Below are positions 24,019 to 33,028 of a stretch of 33,085 bases of DNA, piece after piece. Source of the DNA: Nevskia sp. (lineage in GTDB: Bacteria; Pseudomonadota; Gammaproteobacteria; Nevskiales; Nevskiaceae); NCBI RefSeq assembly GCF_023266035.1, contig NZ_JAHFRY010000034.1:1-33085 (forward strand). The letters run 5' to 3'. Under the pieces are notes generated by a model. It was not told the DNA's origin and ran no database searches. It saw nothing but the letters and a program-made list of their open reading frames with translations. Each line of letters starts with the position of its first letter. Position 1 is the first letter of the stretch. The position numbers and the translations under genes are program-made.

Positions 24019-25263
24019 TTAGAGATTCCCCTTGAACCAGCCCTTCATCCGGCTGATCAGCTGGCCGGCATCGCTGCCGCCGAGACGGCGCATGCCGCTG
24101 CTGCTGCCGATCGGGCGCTGCTGGCGCGCGAACAACAGCAGGCCGACGCCGGTCGAATAGGCCGGCGAGCGCGAAACTTCCTCGATGCCGGCCACGTCCT
24201 GCGGCAGGCCGAGGCGCACGCCGACTTCCAGCACTTCCTCGGCCAGCTCGAGAATTCCCGGCGTCTGCGCCACGCCACCGGTGAGCACCACGCCGCCGGC
24301 GACCAGCTCGTAGACGTCGGCGCGGTGCAGCTCCTTGCGCACGTAGCGGAACAGTTCCTCGAAGCGCGGCCGCATCACCTCGGCCAGCATCTGCCGCGAC
24401 AGATGCCGGGTCGGCGATTCGCCGACGCCCGGCACGTCGATCGGCGCGTCGTGCGCCACCAACTCGGGCAGCGCGCAGCCGTACTTCAGCTTGATCGCTT
24501 CGGCATGCTGGGCCGGCGTGCGGAAGGCCACCGCGATATCGCTGGTGACCAGATCGCCGGCGATCGGGATCACCGCCGTGTGGCGAATCGAACCGCCCTT
24601 GAACACCGCGATGTCGCAGGTGCCGCCACCGATATCGACGAGGCAGATGCCCAGGTCGCGCTCGTCCGCCGACAGCACCGCATCGGCCGAAGCCAGGTGC
24701 TGCAACACCAGACGCTCGACGGTCAGGCCGCAGCGCTCGACGCATTTGTAGAGGTTCTGCGCGGCGGACAAGGTGCCGGTGACCATATGCACCTTGGCTT
24801 CCAGGCGCACGCCGCTCATGCCGATCGGGTCCTGGATGCCTTCCTGGCCGTCGACCACGTATTCCTGAGGCACCACGTGAAGAATCTGCTGATCGGCCGG
24901 AATCGCCATCGCGCTTGCCGCTTCGATCACCGCATCGACATCGCGCGCGGTGATTTCACGATGGCGGATCGGCACCACGCCGACCGAATTCAGGCTGCGG
25001 ATATGAGTGCCGGTGATGCCGACGTGTGCCGCGCGAACGCGGCAGTTGGCCATCAGTTCGGCGGCTTCGACGGCACGGCGGATCGAATCGACGGTGTTGT
25101 CGATATTGATCACCACGCCCTTCTTCAGGCCGCGCGTCGGCGCCACGCCGAGGCCGACCACCTGGACGACACCGTTGGCGCCCACTTCACCGATCATCGC
25201 GGCGACCTTGGAGGTGCCGACATCGAGGCTGACGAGATATTCCGGCTTTCTGTTCTTGTTCAT
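24019..25263 (-). CDS. ftsA: Cell division protein FtsA
   Basis: FtsA is the actin-like ATPase that tethers FtsZ to the membrane and recruits later divisome proteins. The 414-residue product (E. coli 420) shows phosphate-1 LVSLDVGTSKVAAMIGE, phosphate-2 LVDIGGGTCDIAVF, adenosine motif GGVVLTGGVAQTPGI and the inserted 1C domain (about 85-160). It ends in an amphipathic membrane-targeting helix, ISRMKGWFKGNL. The ATG at 25263 overlaps the ftsQ stop by four bases and has AGGA about 5 bases upstream, so I prefer it to earlier in-frame starts. The membrane helix at the very end shows that the gene is not truncated. Confidence 0.98.
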   Translation of the reverse strand: MNKNRKPEYLVSLDVGTSKVAAMIGEVGANGVVQVVGLGVAPTRGLKKGVVINIDNTVDSIRRAVEAAELMANCRVRAAHVGITGTHIRSLNSVGVVPIRHREITARDVDAVIEAASAMAIPADQQILHVVPQEYVVDGQEGIQDPIGMSGVRLEAKVHMVTGTLSAAQNLYKCVERCGLTVERLVLQHLASADAVLSADERDLGICLVDIGGGTCDIAVFKGGSIRHTAVIPIAGDLVTSDIAVAFRTPAQHAEAIKLKYGCALPELVAHDAPIDVPGVGESPTRHLSRQMLAEVMRPRFEELFRYVRKELHRADVYELVAGGVVLTGGVAQTPGILELAEEVLEVGVRLGLPQDVAGIEEVSRSPAYSTGVGLLLFARQQRPIGSSSGMRRLGGSDAGQLISRMKGWFKGNL

Positions 25264-26042
25264 GGCTTCCTGCTCACGGTGGGTGCACGGCCGCCGGTTG
25301 GTGGCGCGATGCCATCCTTCCAGCCCACCGAAAATCCATTTGAATAACGAAGGTCGATGTAGGCGACCTTCTCCAGCTGATGGCCCAAGGTCGTGCTGAC
25401 CGCGCCGAGAATCAGTGGCAGACGTTCGCGCGGATCGCCCTGACCCAGGCGCAGTTCGATGCCGACGGCATTGCTCATCCGCCATTTACCGCGCGCATCC
25501 AGCGCCAGGCCGCTCGGCGCGAAGGCGCTGCCGGACAGACGCAGGCGCAGGTCGTCGAACACCGCGGCGGCCTCGGCTTCATGGCCGGGAGGGGCTGACA
25601 GCAGCGGCAGGCTCTGCGGAATCTCGTCGGCGCTCGGCGTGAAGATCTGACTGTTGCTGTCGATCATCCGGCCCTCGCCCCAGCGCGCGTAAGGCACACG
25701 CTCGACCACCTTCACTGCCAGCACGTCCGGCCACACCCGGCTGACCCGTGCAGAAGCGACCCAAGGCAGCGCTTCGACGTGCTCGCGCAAGGTTTCGAGA
25801 TCAGCATCGAACAGGCGCAGGTTGAGTCCGGCATCCACCGCGATGGCGATGTCGACCGGGCGCAGCCGGTTCAACTGGCCATCGACCCGCAGCGCCGACA
25901 CCGGTCGATTGACCAGCGGCGCGATCATCGTCCACAGCAGCATCAGCAGCGCCGCGGTGGCGGCCGTCGCCAGTATGCCGAGCACCGGGCGTGGCAGGGT
26001 CGGGGTTGCGATCGACGGCGAACGCAGGCTGGTCGCGCTCAT
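25260..26042 (-). CDS. ftsQ: Cell division protein FtsQ
   Basis: FtsQ is a bitopic inner-membrane protein that links early and late divisome parts through FtsB and FtsL. The 260-residue product has a short cytoplasmic N-terminus, one membrane helix at about residues 20-43 (VLGILATAATAALLMLLWTM), a POTRA domain (about 50-118, VSALRVDGQLNRLRPVDIA and LPWVASARVSRVWPDVLAVK) and the beta domain containing VERVPYARWGEGRMIDSNSQ and the late YIDLRYSNGFSVGWK, the FtsB-binding strand. Its ATG overlaps the ddlB stop by one base and its stop overlaps ftsA by four. Length and order match the family (E. coli 276). Confidence 0.96.
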   Translation of the reverse strand: MSATSLRSPSIATPTLPRPVLGILATAATAALLMLLWTMIAPLVNRPVSALRVDGQLNRLRPVDIAIAVDAGLNLRLFDADLETLREHVEALPWVASARVSRVWPDVLAVKVVERVPYARWGEGRMIDSNSQIFTPSADEIPQSLPLLSAPPGHEAEAAAVFDDLRLRLSGSAFAPSGLALDARGKWRMSNAVGIELRLGQGDPRERLPLILGAVSTTLGHQLEKVAYIDLRYSNGFSVGWKDGIAPPTGGRAPTVSRKP

Positions 26043-26989
26043 CAGGCGGCGCCTCCATCATCGTGCAGCGTGGTTTCGAGAATGGCCCAGCAGAGGGCGT
26101 CGTAATCCATGCCGACGGCGCGGGCAGCCATCGGCACCAGGCTGTGCGAAGTCATGCCCGGCAGGGTGTTCACTTCGAGCAGCCAGGGCGCGCCGTGGGC
26201 GTCCATCATGAAATCGACCCGCCCCCAGCCGCGGCCGCCGATCGCTTCGAAAGCCTGGGCGCAGATCGCCTGCAGTTCCTGCTCGTGGGTCGGCACCAGA
26301 TCGGTCGGGCAGATGTAGCGGGTGTCGTCGGAGATGTACTTCGAGTGGTAGTCGTAGAACTCGCCGGCCGGCTCGATGCGGATCACCGGCAGCGGTTCGC
26401 CATCGAGCATCGCGCAGGTGTATTCGCCGCCGGCGATGAACGCCTCGGCCATCACCACGCGGCCGTCGCCGAGTGCGTCGATATACGCGGCCTCGACCTG
26501 CCCCTTTTCCTTGACCTTCGACACGCCAACCGACGAACCATCGGCCGCCGGCTTGATGATGAACGGATAGCCGAAACGTTCGGCCGCGGCATGGGCATCG
26601 GCAACGCTGTCGAGAATCCGCCAGTCCGGCGTCGGCAGGCGCTCGGCCTTCCAGATCCGTTTGGTGCGCAGCTTGTCCATCGCCAGCGCCGAAGCCAGCA
26701 CGCCGGAACCCGGATACGGAATGCCGTGCAGATCGAGCACCGCCTGCACGGTGCCGTCTTCGCCGCCGGTGCCGTGCAGCACGCTGAAGGCGCGATCGAC
26801 ACCGAGCTTCGGCAGGGTCAGCAGCGCTTCACGATCGGCATCGACCCCGATCGCATCGATGCCCCGACGCTTCAAGGCCGCAAGCACGCCTTCGCCGGAC
26901 CACAGCGAGACCTGTCTTTCTGCTGACCAGCCGCCCATCAGCACGGCGACCTTGCCGAAGTCCTTCGGATTACTGGTGCGCTTACGCAT
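26042..26989 (-). CDS. ddlB: D-alanine--D-alanine ligase
   Basis: DdlB joins two D-alanines with ATP to make the dipeptide end of the peptidoglycan stem. It is a 315-residue ATP-grasp enzyme. Motifs are VAVLMGGWSAERQVSLWSG, in which the Glu of SAER contacts D-Ala; FSVLHGTGGEDGTVQ; MDKLRTKRIW; IIKPAADGSSVGVSKV (the omega/ATP loop region); and EVNTLPGMTSHSLVP with the magnesium-binding Glu and Asn. The ATG at 26989 is used; the open frame extends 14 codons to a TTG. With this start it overlaps murB by 8 bases, and its stop overlaps ftsQ by one. E. coli DdlB has 306 residues. Confidence 0.97.
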   Translation of the reverse strand: MRKRTSNPKDFGKVAVLMGGWSAERQVSLWSGEGVLAALKRRGIDAIGVDADREALLTLPKLGVDRAFSVLHGTGGEDGTVQAVLDLHGIPYPGSGVLASALAMDKLRTKRIWKAERLPTPDWRILDSVADAHAAAERFGYPFIIKPAADGSSVGVSKVKEKGQVEAAYIDALGDGRVVMAEAFIAGGEYTCAMLDGEPLPVIRIEPAGEFYDYHSKYISDDTRYICPTDLVPTHEQELQAICAQAFEAIGGRGWGRVDFMMDAHGAPWLLEVNTLPGMTSHSLVPMAARAVGMDYDALCWAILETTLHDDGGAA

Positions 26990-27887
26990 CGATGTTCTCC
27001 CCGACGACGCGAACTTCGGGATGCAACTCAATGCCGGTTTTCAGCTTCACGGTGGTGCGGACGTGCTCGATCAGGGCTTCGACGTCGGCGGCGCAAGCGC
27101 CTTCCTCGGTCAGGATGAAATTGGCGTGCTGCTGCGAAACATGCGCGCCGCCAATGCGATGGTTCTTCAGGCCGCAGCTTTCGATCAGCCGTGCGGCGTG
27201 ATCGCCGGGCGGATTGCGGAAGGTGCTGCCGGCGCTCGGCTTGCCGACCGGCTGCGTCGCCTTGCGCTGGGCCAGCGAGTCGCGGGTCGCCGCGGCATAG
27301 CGGCCATCGGCGTCGGCGGTCACCTTGAAACGCGCGGCCAGGAAGCCGAGGAAATCGGCCGGCGGCACCACGCTGCGATAGCCGATTTCAAAAGCCGACG
27401 GCGGTAGCGACACGATGCTGCCATCACGCATCAGCACGTCCACTTCAGTGACCGTCGGCCAGGTCTCGCCGCCCCAGGCGCCGGCATTCATCGCCAGCGC
27501 GCCGCCGACGGTACCGGGAATGCCGGCCATGTAGCCGAGCCCGGCCAGCTGCTGGCGCTCGGCGAACTTCGCCAGCCGCGCGCAGTGCACGCCGGCTTCG
27601 GCGTAGACCTGTCCGGCTTCGTCGCGTGCCAGTTCATCGAGCGCGCCATGCAGCGCGATCACCGTGCCGCGGAAGCCACCATCGCGCACCAGCAAGTTCG
27701 AGCCGAGGCCGAGCCAGAGCACCGGCTCGTTCGCCGGCAACGCGCGGACGAACGCGACGAGATCGGCGCGATCGGCCGGCTCGAAATAACGATCGGCCGG
27801 CCCGCCGACCCGCCAGCTGGTATGCCGCGACAGCGGCTCGCCGGCATGCAGCAGGCCGCGAATCTGGATTGGGCTGGGCTCTCTCAT
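26982..27887 (-). CDS. murB: UDP-N-acetylenolpyruvoylglucosamine reductase
   Basis: MurB reduces UDP-GlcNAc-enolpyruvate to UDP-MurNAc using FAD and NADPH. The 301-residue product has the FAD-binding GLGSNLLVRDGGFRG, GYMAGIPGTVGGALAMNAGA and the catalytic-serine segment KPSAGSTFRNP. Downstream HRIGGAHVSQQHANFI and a terminal ELHPEVRVVG are also conserved. The NAGAWGGE form and the ~300-residue length resemble type II MurB rather than the longer type I of E. coli (342). The ATG at 27887 overlaps the murC stop by one base; in-frame GTG and TTG codons 1 and 7 codons upstream are less favoured. Confidence 0.96.
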   Translation of the reverse strand: MREPSPIQIRGLLHAGEPLSRHTSWRVGGPADRYFEPADRADLVAFVRALPANEPVLWLGLGSNLLVRDGGFRGTVIALHGALDELARDEAGQVYAEAGVHCARLAKFAERQQLAGLGYMAGIPGTVGGALAMNAGAWGGETWPTVTEVDVLMRDGSIVSLPPSAFEIGYRSVVPPADFLGFLAARFKVTADADGRYAAATRDSLAQRKATQPVGKPSAGSTFRNPPGDHAARLIESCGLKNHRIGGAHVSQQHANFILTEEGACAADVEALIEHVRTTVKLKTGIELHPEVRVVGENIDA

Positions 27888-29305
27888 CACGAGGCTGCTC
27901 CGATCCAAGTCTGCGTCAGCAAGCCGGCCAGACCACCGATGTCACCGGCGCCCACAGTCAGCAGCACATCGCCGTCATGAAGCATCGAGGCCAGCGCGTC
28001 CGGCGCTTCGGCAACGGTGCGAACGAATACCGGCTCGACCTTGCCGCGCGCCCGGATGCCGCGCGCCAGCGCACGGCCATCGGCGTCCGGCAGCGGTGCT
28101 TCGCCAGCGGCGTAAACCTCGGTCAGCAGCAGGGCATCGGTCTCGGTCAGCACGGCGCAGAAATCGTCGAACAGATCGCGCGTGCGGCTGTAGCGGTGCG
28201 GCTGGAAGGCGACCACCAGACGGCGGCCCGGATAGGCACCGCGAATCGCGTCGAAGGTCACCTTCAGCTCGCGCGGGTGATGGCCGTAGTCGTCGACCAG
28301 GCGCACGGTGGCGTCGCCGACGGTCCAGTCGCCATGCGATTCGCAGCGGCGGCCGACGCCTTCGAATTCGGACAGCGCCTTGCGCATCGCGTCGAAGCTG
28401 ACGCCGAGTTCGCGCGCCACGGCGATCGCGGCCAGCGCATTCAGCACGTTGTGTCGGCCGGGCAGATTCAGGTGCATCGGCTCGATCGAGCCATCGGCGA
28501 GCACCACATCGAAGTGCGCGCCGCTGGCTTCGAAGCGGATGTTGGCGGCGCGCAGATCGGCAGGTTCGTCGATGCCATAGGTCAGCACCGGGCGGCCGAT
28601 CTCTTCGATGATGTCGCGCACTTCGGCGTCGTCGGCGCAGAGCACGGCGAGGCCGTAGAACGGCAGGCGCTGCAGGAATTCGATGAAGGTGGCGCGCAGC
28701 CGGCGGAAGTCGCCGCCGTAGGTTTCCAGGTGATCGGCGTCGATGTTGGTGACGATCGCGATCATCGGCGTCAGATGCAGGAAGCTGGCATCGCTCTCGT
28801 CGGCTTCGGCGACCAGATAGGTGCCGCCGCCGAGCTTGGCGTTGGTGCCGGCGCTCTTCAGCTTGCCGCCGATCACATAGGTCGGATCGAGGCCGCCTTC
28901 GGCAAGCACGCTGGCGACCAGGCTGGTGGTGGTGGTCTTGCCGTGGGTGCCGGCGACGGCGACGCCGTAGCGGAAGCGCATCAGCTCGGCGAGCATTTCG
29001 GCGCGGCGAACCACCGGAATGCGCGCCGCACGTGCGGCGACCAGTTCCGGGTTGTCGGCCTTGATCGCCGTCGAGATCACCACCACGTCGACGGTGTCGA
29101 CTCGCGCCGCGTCATGGCCGTAGGCGATCACCGCGCCGAACGAGATCAGACGCTTGGTCGCGGCACTTTCCTTCAGGTCCGAACCGGAAACCTGATAGCC
29201 GAGGTTGAGCAGCACTTCGGCGATGCCGGCCATGCCGGAGCCGCCGATGCCAAGCAGGTGGATACGCCGGATGCGCCTCATCGGTTGAGTGCCGAGCGTG
29301 CTCAT
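27887..29305 (-). CDS. murC: UDP-N-acetylmuramate--L-alanine ligase
   Basis: MurC adds L-alanine to UDP-MurNAc, the first amino acid of the stem peptide. The 472-residue product (E. coli 491) has the N-terminal UDP-binding [20 protein letters not shown], the ATP P-loop [33 protein letters not shown] with the carbamate/metal region, [13 protein letters not shown], and the C-terminal domain motif DDYGHHPRE followed by FQPHRYSRT. The ATG at 29305 overlaps the murG stop by four bases (ATGA); the open frame runs eight codons further without support. The stop overlaps murB by one base. Confidence 0.98.
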   Translation of the reverse strand: MSTLGTQPMRRIRRIHLLGIGGSGMAGIAEVLLNLGYQVSGSDLKESAATKRLISFGAVIAYGHDAARVDTVDVVVISTAIKADNPELVAARAARIPVVRRAEMLAELMRFRYGVAVAGTHGKTTTTSLVASVLAEGGLDPTYVIGGKLKSAGTNAKLGGGTYLVAEADESDASFLHLTPMIAIVTNIDADHLETYGGDFRRLRATFIEFLQRLPFYGLAVLCADDAEVRDIIEEIGRPVLTYGIDEPADLRAANIRFEASGAHFDVVLADGSIEPMHLNLPGRHNVLNALAAIAVARELGVSFDAMRKALSEFEGVGRRCESHGDWTVGDATVRLVDDYGHHPRELKVTFDAIRGAYPGRRLVVAFQPHRYSRTRDLFDDFCAVLTETDALLLTEVYAAGEAPLPDADGRALARGIRARGKVEPVFVRTVAEAPDALASMLHDGDVLLTVGAGDIGGLAGLLTQTWIGAAS

Positions 29306-30381
29306 TTGGCGGCTCCAGCAGCGAGGCACAGATCGGCAATGCGCTCATCGGCCGCGCCCCAGGCAGCGGTGCGCGCAGCCGTCGCCATCGCGACCAGGCG
29401 GACACGATCGCCGAGCAGCGCATGCAGCGTTTCGGCCAGATGCAGCGGGCAGAGTTCGGCTTCCGCGATCATCTGCGCAGCACCGGCATGCACCAGATAT
29501 TCGCCGTTGCGCGTCTGATGATCGTCGACCGCATGCGGAAACGGCACCAGCAGCGCAGCGCTGCCGGCAGCGGCGAGTTCGGCGATCGTCGAGGCGCCGG
29601 AGCGGCAGATCACCAGATCGGCCCAGTCGTAGGCAGCGGGCATGTCGTCGATGAAGGCGGTCACGTCACCATCGACACCGGCCTTGGCGTAAGCCGCCTT
29701 GGCGATGTCCAGCGTCCGGCCGGCCTGATGGCGGACCTGAGGACGCGGGCCTTCCGGCAGCAGCGCCAGTGCGGCCGGCACCAATTCGTTCAGTGCCCGC
29801 GCGCCCTGACTGCCGCCGAGCACCAGCAGGCGCGGCACCACATCGTGCGCAATCAATCGAGCGGCCGGCGACGCCAGTTCGACGAAGCCGGTACGCACCG
29901 GGTTGCCGACCGTGATCGCGTCCTTGAAACCGAGCTTTTCGAAAGTGTCCGGGAACGCCTGCAGCACCTTCGACGCGATCCGCGCCAGCAGGCGATTGGT
30001 CAGTCCCGGCGCGGCGTTCTGCTCGTGGATCACCAGCGGCTTACCCGAAAGCCAGGCCGCGAGCCCGCCGGGGCCGGCGGCAAATCCGCCCATGCCGAGC
30101 ACCATGTTCGGCTGCACTCTGCGCAGCACCTTGATGGCATCGAGCATCGCCCGCGCCAGGGTCAGCGGCGCGGTCAGCAGCTTGATCACGCCCTTGCCGC
30201 GCAGACCCTTGACCCGCACCAGTTCCATGACGATGCCGTGCTGCGGGACCACGCGCGCTTCGAAGCTGTCCGGCGTGCCCATCCACACCACTTCATGGCC
30301 GCGATGCATCAACACCTTGGCGACGGCGAGAGCCGGATAGACGTGGCCGCCGGTTCCTCCGGCGCAGATCATGATTTTCAT
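29302..30381 (-). CDS. murG: Undecaprenyl-PP-MurNAc-pentapeptide GlcNAc transferase
   Basis: MurG transfers GlcNAc to lipid I, making lipid II at the cytoplasmic face of the membrane. The 359-residue GT-B enzyme (E. coli 355) has the N-terminal [62 protein letters not shown], the second-domain [17 protein letters not shown] and the UDP-GlcNAc site [20 protein letters not shown] followed by [17 protein letters not shown]. The ATG at 30381 overlaps the ftsW stop by four bases, which fixes the start; the open frame extends far upstream within ftsW but that part is out-of-frame shadow. Confidence 0.98.
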   Translation of the reverse strand: MKIMICAGGTGGHVYPALAVAKVLMHRGHEVVWMGTPDSFEARVVPQHGIVMELVRVKGLRGKGVIKLLTAPLTLARAMLDAIKVLRRVQPNMVLGMGGFAAGPGGLAAWLSGKPLVIHEQNAAPGLTNRLLARIASKVLQAFPDTFEKLGFKDAITVGNPVRTGFVELASPAARLIAHDVVPRLLVLGGSQGARALNELVPAALALLPEGPRPQVRHQAGRTLDIAKAAYAKAGVDGDVTAFIDDMPAAYDWADLVICRSGASTIAELAAAGSAALLVPFPHAVDDHQTRNGEYLVHAGAAQMIAEAELCPLHLAETLHALLGDRVRLVAMATAARTAAWGAADERIADLCLAAGAAK

Positions 30382-31667
30382 GAGCCCGTTCTCCGGCGGA
30401 AGAACGCGAACAAGCCCTTGCCGTCCTGATCGCGGCGCGCGGTGCCACTGCTGTTGCGGCGCAGATGGGTCGGCTCGACCTTGCCGTTGTTGCGGCCCAG
30501 TCCCGGATGCCCGGCCTGCAGAAAGCGATTCTCGTAATCGACCCGCAGCACCAGCGCCACCATCACGCAGACGGTGATCAGGCTCGAACCGCCGTAGCTC
30601 ATGAACGGCAGGGTCAGGCCCTTGGTCGGCAGGGCGCCCATGTTGACGCCGAGGTTGATCAGGGTCTGCAGACCGAACCAGCCGGACAGGCCGTAGCAGA
30701 GATAGGCGCTGAAGCGGTTGTTGAGCCGTTCCGCCGTCTGGCCGATGACGAAGCCGCGCCAGACCACCGTCGCGAACAGGCCCATCAGCACCAGCACGCC
30801 GAACAGGCCGAACTCTTCGGCGAGGATCGCGAAGATGAAATCGGTATGCATCTCGGGCAGGTACAGCAGCTTCTGCAGGCTGTTGCCGAGGCCGACGCCG
30901 AACCACTCGCCGCGACCGACCGCGATCAGCGACTGGGCCAGCTGGAAATTCTCGTCACGGGCGCCCATGTCCGGGTTGGCGAAACTCAGCAGACGGCGCA
31001 CGCGATACGGTGCGGCAACGGCGAGCATCGCCAGCACGCCGGCGACGCCACCGCCGATCAGCAGCATGTCGCGCAGCCGCGCGCCGCCGATGAACAGCAT
31101 CAGCAAGGCCACCGCCATCAGGATCGCGGTGGCGCCGAAATCGCGTTCGAGAATCAGCAGACCGCCGACGATGGCCAGCGGAATGAACGGCGCGATCAGG
31201 CCCATCGTCGTCGAGCGCAGCGGCAGCTGACGGCGAACGATGTAGCCGGCCAGATAGACGATCACCGCCAGCCGCGCCGGCTCGGAAACCTGCAGCAGGA
31301 ACGGGCCGATCGAGATCCAGCGCCGTGCACCGTTGCGAACGATGCCGATGCCCGGCACCAATACCAGCACCAACAGAAACAGGGCCAGCGCCAGCAGCAG
31401 CGGCCCGACCTGTTCCCAGGATTTCATCGGCACCACGAAGGCCAGCGCACCGGCGCTGATGCCCATGGCGACGAACATCAGCTGGCGCTGGAAGTAGTAC
31501 ATGGTCGACGCATCAGCCATGCGCTCGGACACCGCGACCGAGGCCGAAGCGACCATCACCAGACCCCAGGAAATCAGGATCGTCACCGCCAGACACAGGC
31601 CGGTATCGAGGCCGTAGCGGGCCGGCGAAATGCCGAACGGCAGATTGCCTTGCTGGGTGGCGCTCAT
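30378..31667 (-). CDS. ftsW: Septal peptidoglycan glycosyltransferase FtsW
   Basis: FtsW is the SEDS-family polymerase that works with FtsI at the septum. The 429-residue product has about ten membrane helices. SEDS signatures are NGARRWISIGPFLLQVSEPA, with the Arg/Trp motif after the fourth helix; ANPDMGARDENFQLAQSL and VGRGEWFGVGLGNSLQKL of the large periplasmic loop with the catalytic Asp region (PEMHTDFIFAILAEEFG); and LPTKGLTLPFMSYGGSSL. The Arg/Lys-rich cytoplasmic tail ends FFRRRTGS. The ATG at 31667 overlaps the murD stop by four bases; 34 in-frame upstream codons rich in Arg and Thr are not family-like. murG overlaps its 3' end. Confidence 0.97.
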   Translation of the reverse strand: MSATQQGNLPFGISPARYGLDTGLCLAVTILISWGLVMVASASVAVSERMADASTMYYFQRQLMFVAMGISAGALAFVVPMKSWEQVGPLLLALALFLLVLVLVPGIGIVRNGARRWISIGPFLLQVSEPARLAVIVYLAGYIVRRQLPLRSTTMGLIAPFIPLAIVGGLLILERDFGATAILMAVALLMLFIGGARLRDMLLIGGGVAGVLAMLAVAAPYRVRRLLSFANPDMGARDENFQLAQSLIAVGRGEWFGVGLGNSLQKLLYLPEMHTDFIFAILAEEFGLFGVLVLMGLFATVVWRGFVIGQTAERLNNRFSAYLCYGLSGWFGLQTLINLGVNMGALPTKGLTLPFMSYGGSSLITVCVMVALVLRVDYENRFLQAGHPGLGRNNGKVEPTHLRRNSSGTARRDQDGKGLFAFFRRRTGS

Positions 31668-33028
31668 ACGACGAGCCCCGGAAGTCGTTCGCGGGCCAGT
31701 TCGCGGACCAGTTCGCGAAAGCGGCTGCCGCGTTCTTCGTAGTTCTTGAACTGATCGAGACTCGCGCAAGCCGGCGACAGCAGCACGCGATCACCATGAC
31801 GGGCAATGGACCGCGCTTCGGCGACAGCAGCCGCAAGGTCATCGACCCGCTTCACCTCGATCCTGCCGCCGAGATCCTTCTGGATCGCGGCGGCATCCTG
31901 TCCGAACAGGATCGCGGCCCGAGCCTTTTCGGCCAGCGGTGCGCGCAGTGCGGAGAAATCCTGGCCCTTGCCCTGCCCGCCGGCGATCCAGACCAGTGGC
32001 CCCTGCAGACCCTGCAATGCCGCCAGCGTGGCGCCGACATTGGTGCCCTTGGAATCGTTGATCCAGGACACGCCATCGAGATCGGCGACCCATTCGCAGC
32101 GATGAGCCAGCCCCGGAAAGCTGAACAGCGCAGCGAAGATGCCGACCTCGTTCAGGCCTGCCGCTTCGGCAAGCGCAAACGCGGCGAGCGCATTGACGGC
32201 GTTGTGCTGGCCTTCGATCTTCAGGCTGGCGAGCGGAAACAGCGGCGTGTCGCCGCGTGCGGCCCAGGGCTCGCCGTCGTGCTGGATCAGGCCGTAGTGG
32301 CCCTTGCCCGGTGCATCCGGACCGAAGCTGACGACCCGACGCGCGGTGTGTGCGCCGGTGTGCGTGGAACGGTCATCGCGGTTGACGATGGCGGTCTGCG
32401 CATGCGCGTAGATGCGCGCCTTGGCGGCCGTGTAGCGCTCGATCGAACCGTGGCGGTCGAGATGATCCGGCGAGATGTTCAGCACCGTCGCCGCGGCCAG
32501 CTTCAGGGTCTCGGTGGTTTCCAGCTGGAAGCTCGACAGTTCGAGCACGTAGAGCTGCCGAGCGTCATCGAGCAGGTCCAGTGCCGGCGTGCCGAGATTG
32601 CCGCCAACGCCGACATTGACGCCGGCTTCGCGCGCCATCGCGCCGACCAGTTCGGTGACCGTGCTCTTGCCGTTCGAGCCGGTGATGCCGATCACCGGCG
32701 TATCGCCGACCGCACGGGCGAACAGTTCGATGTCGCCGATCAGTTCGATTTTGGCGGCACGCAGCTGCGCGATGAACGGATCATCGAGCGGCACACCGGG
32801 CGAGACCACCGCGAATGCGAACTGCGACAGCGGCTCGGGCGCTGCGAAAGCGCCCAGCTTCAGCACCGCGCCCGGAGCCAGCTTCAGCAGTTCGTCGACA
32901 CCGGCAGGCGTTGCCCGCGAATCGGTGAGCGCCAAGGTCGCGCCTTCGCGCGCCAGATAGCGCACCGTCGAGCTGCCGCTCTTGCCGAGGCCGACGACCA
33001 GGATGGACTGATTGGCGTACTGACCCAT
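31664..33028 (-). CDS. murD: UDP-N-acetylmuramoyl-L-alanine--D-glutamate ligase
   Basis: MurD adds D-glutamate to UDP-MurNAc-L-Ala. The 454-residue product (E. coli 438) has the UDP-binding ILVVGLGKSGSSTVRYL, SPGVPLDDPFI, the P-loop ITGSNGKSTVTELVG, GNLGTPALDLL, LELSSFQLETT, NISPDHLDRHGS with the Mg-binding His, HRCEWVADLDGVSWINDSKG, NVGATLAALQG and VLLSPACASLDQFKNYEERG. The ATG at 33028 shares its first base with the mraY stop (TGATG); a GTG one codon upstream is possible. The four-base overlap with ftsW continues the coupling through the cluster. Confidence 0.98.
   Translation of the reverse strand: MGQYANQSILVVGLGKSGSSTVRYLAREGATLALTDSRATPAGVDELLKLAPGAVLKLGAFAAPEPLSQFAFAVVSPGVPLDDPFIAQLRAAKIELIGDIELFARAVGDTPVIGITGSNGKSTVTELVGAMAREAGVNVGVGGNLGTPALDLLDDARQLYVLELSSFQLETTETLKLAAATVLNISPDHLDRHGSIERYTAAKARIYAHAQTAIVNRDDRSTHTGAHTARRVVSFGPDAPGKGHYGLIQHDGEPWAARGDTPLFPLASLKIEGQHNAVNALAAFALAEAAGLNEVGIFAALFSFPGLAHRCEWVADLDGVSWINDSKGTNVGATLAALQGLQGPLVWIAGGQGKGQDFSALRAPLAEKARAAILFGQDAAAIQKDLGGRIEVKRVDDLAAAVAEARSIARHGDRVLLSPACASLDQFKNYEERGSRFRELVRELARERLPGLVV

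Noticed and set aside
27626-29518. 630-codon plus-strand frame opposite murB-murC-murG
   Set aside because: It crosses three real genes and has shadow-like composition.
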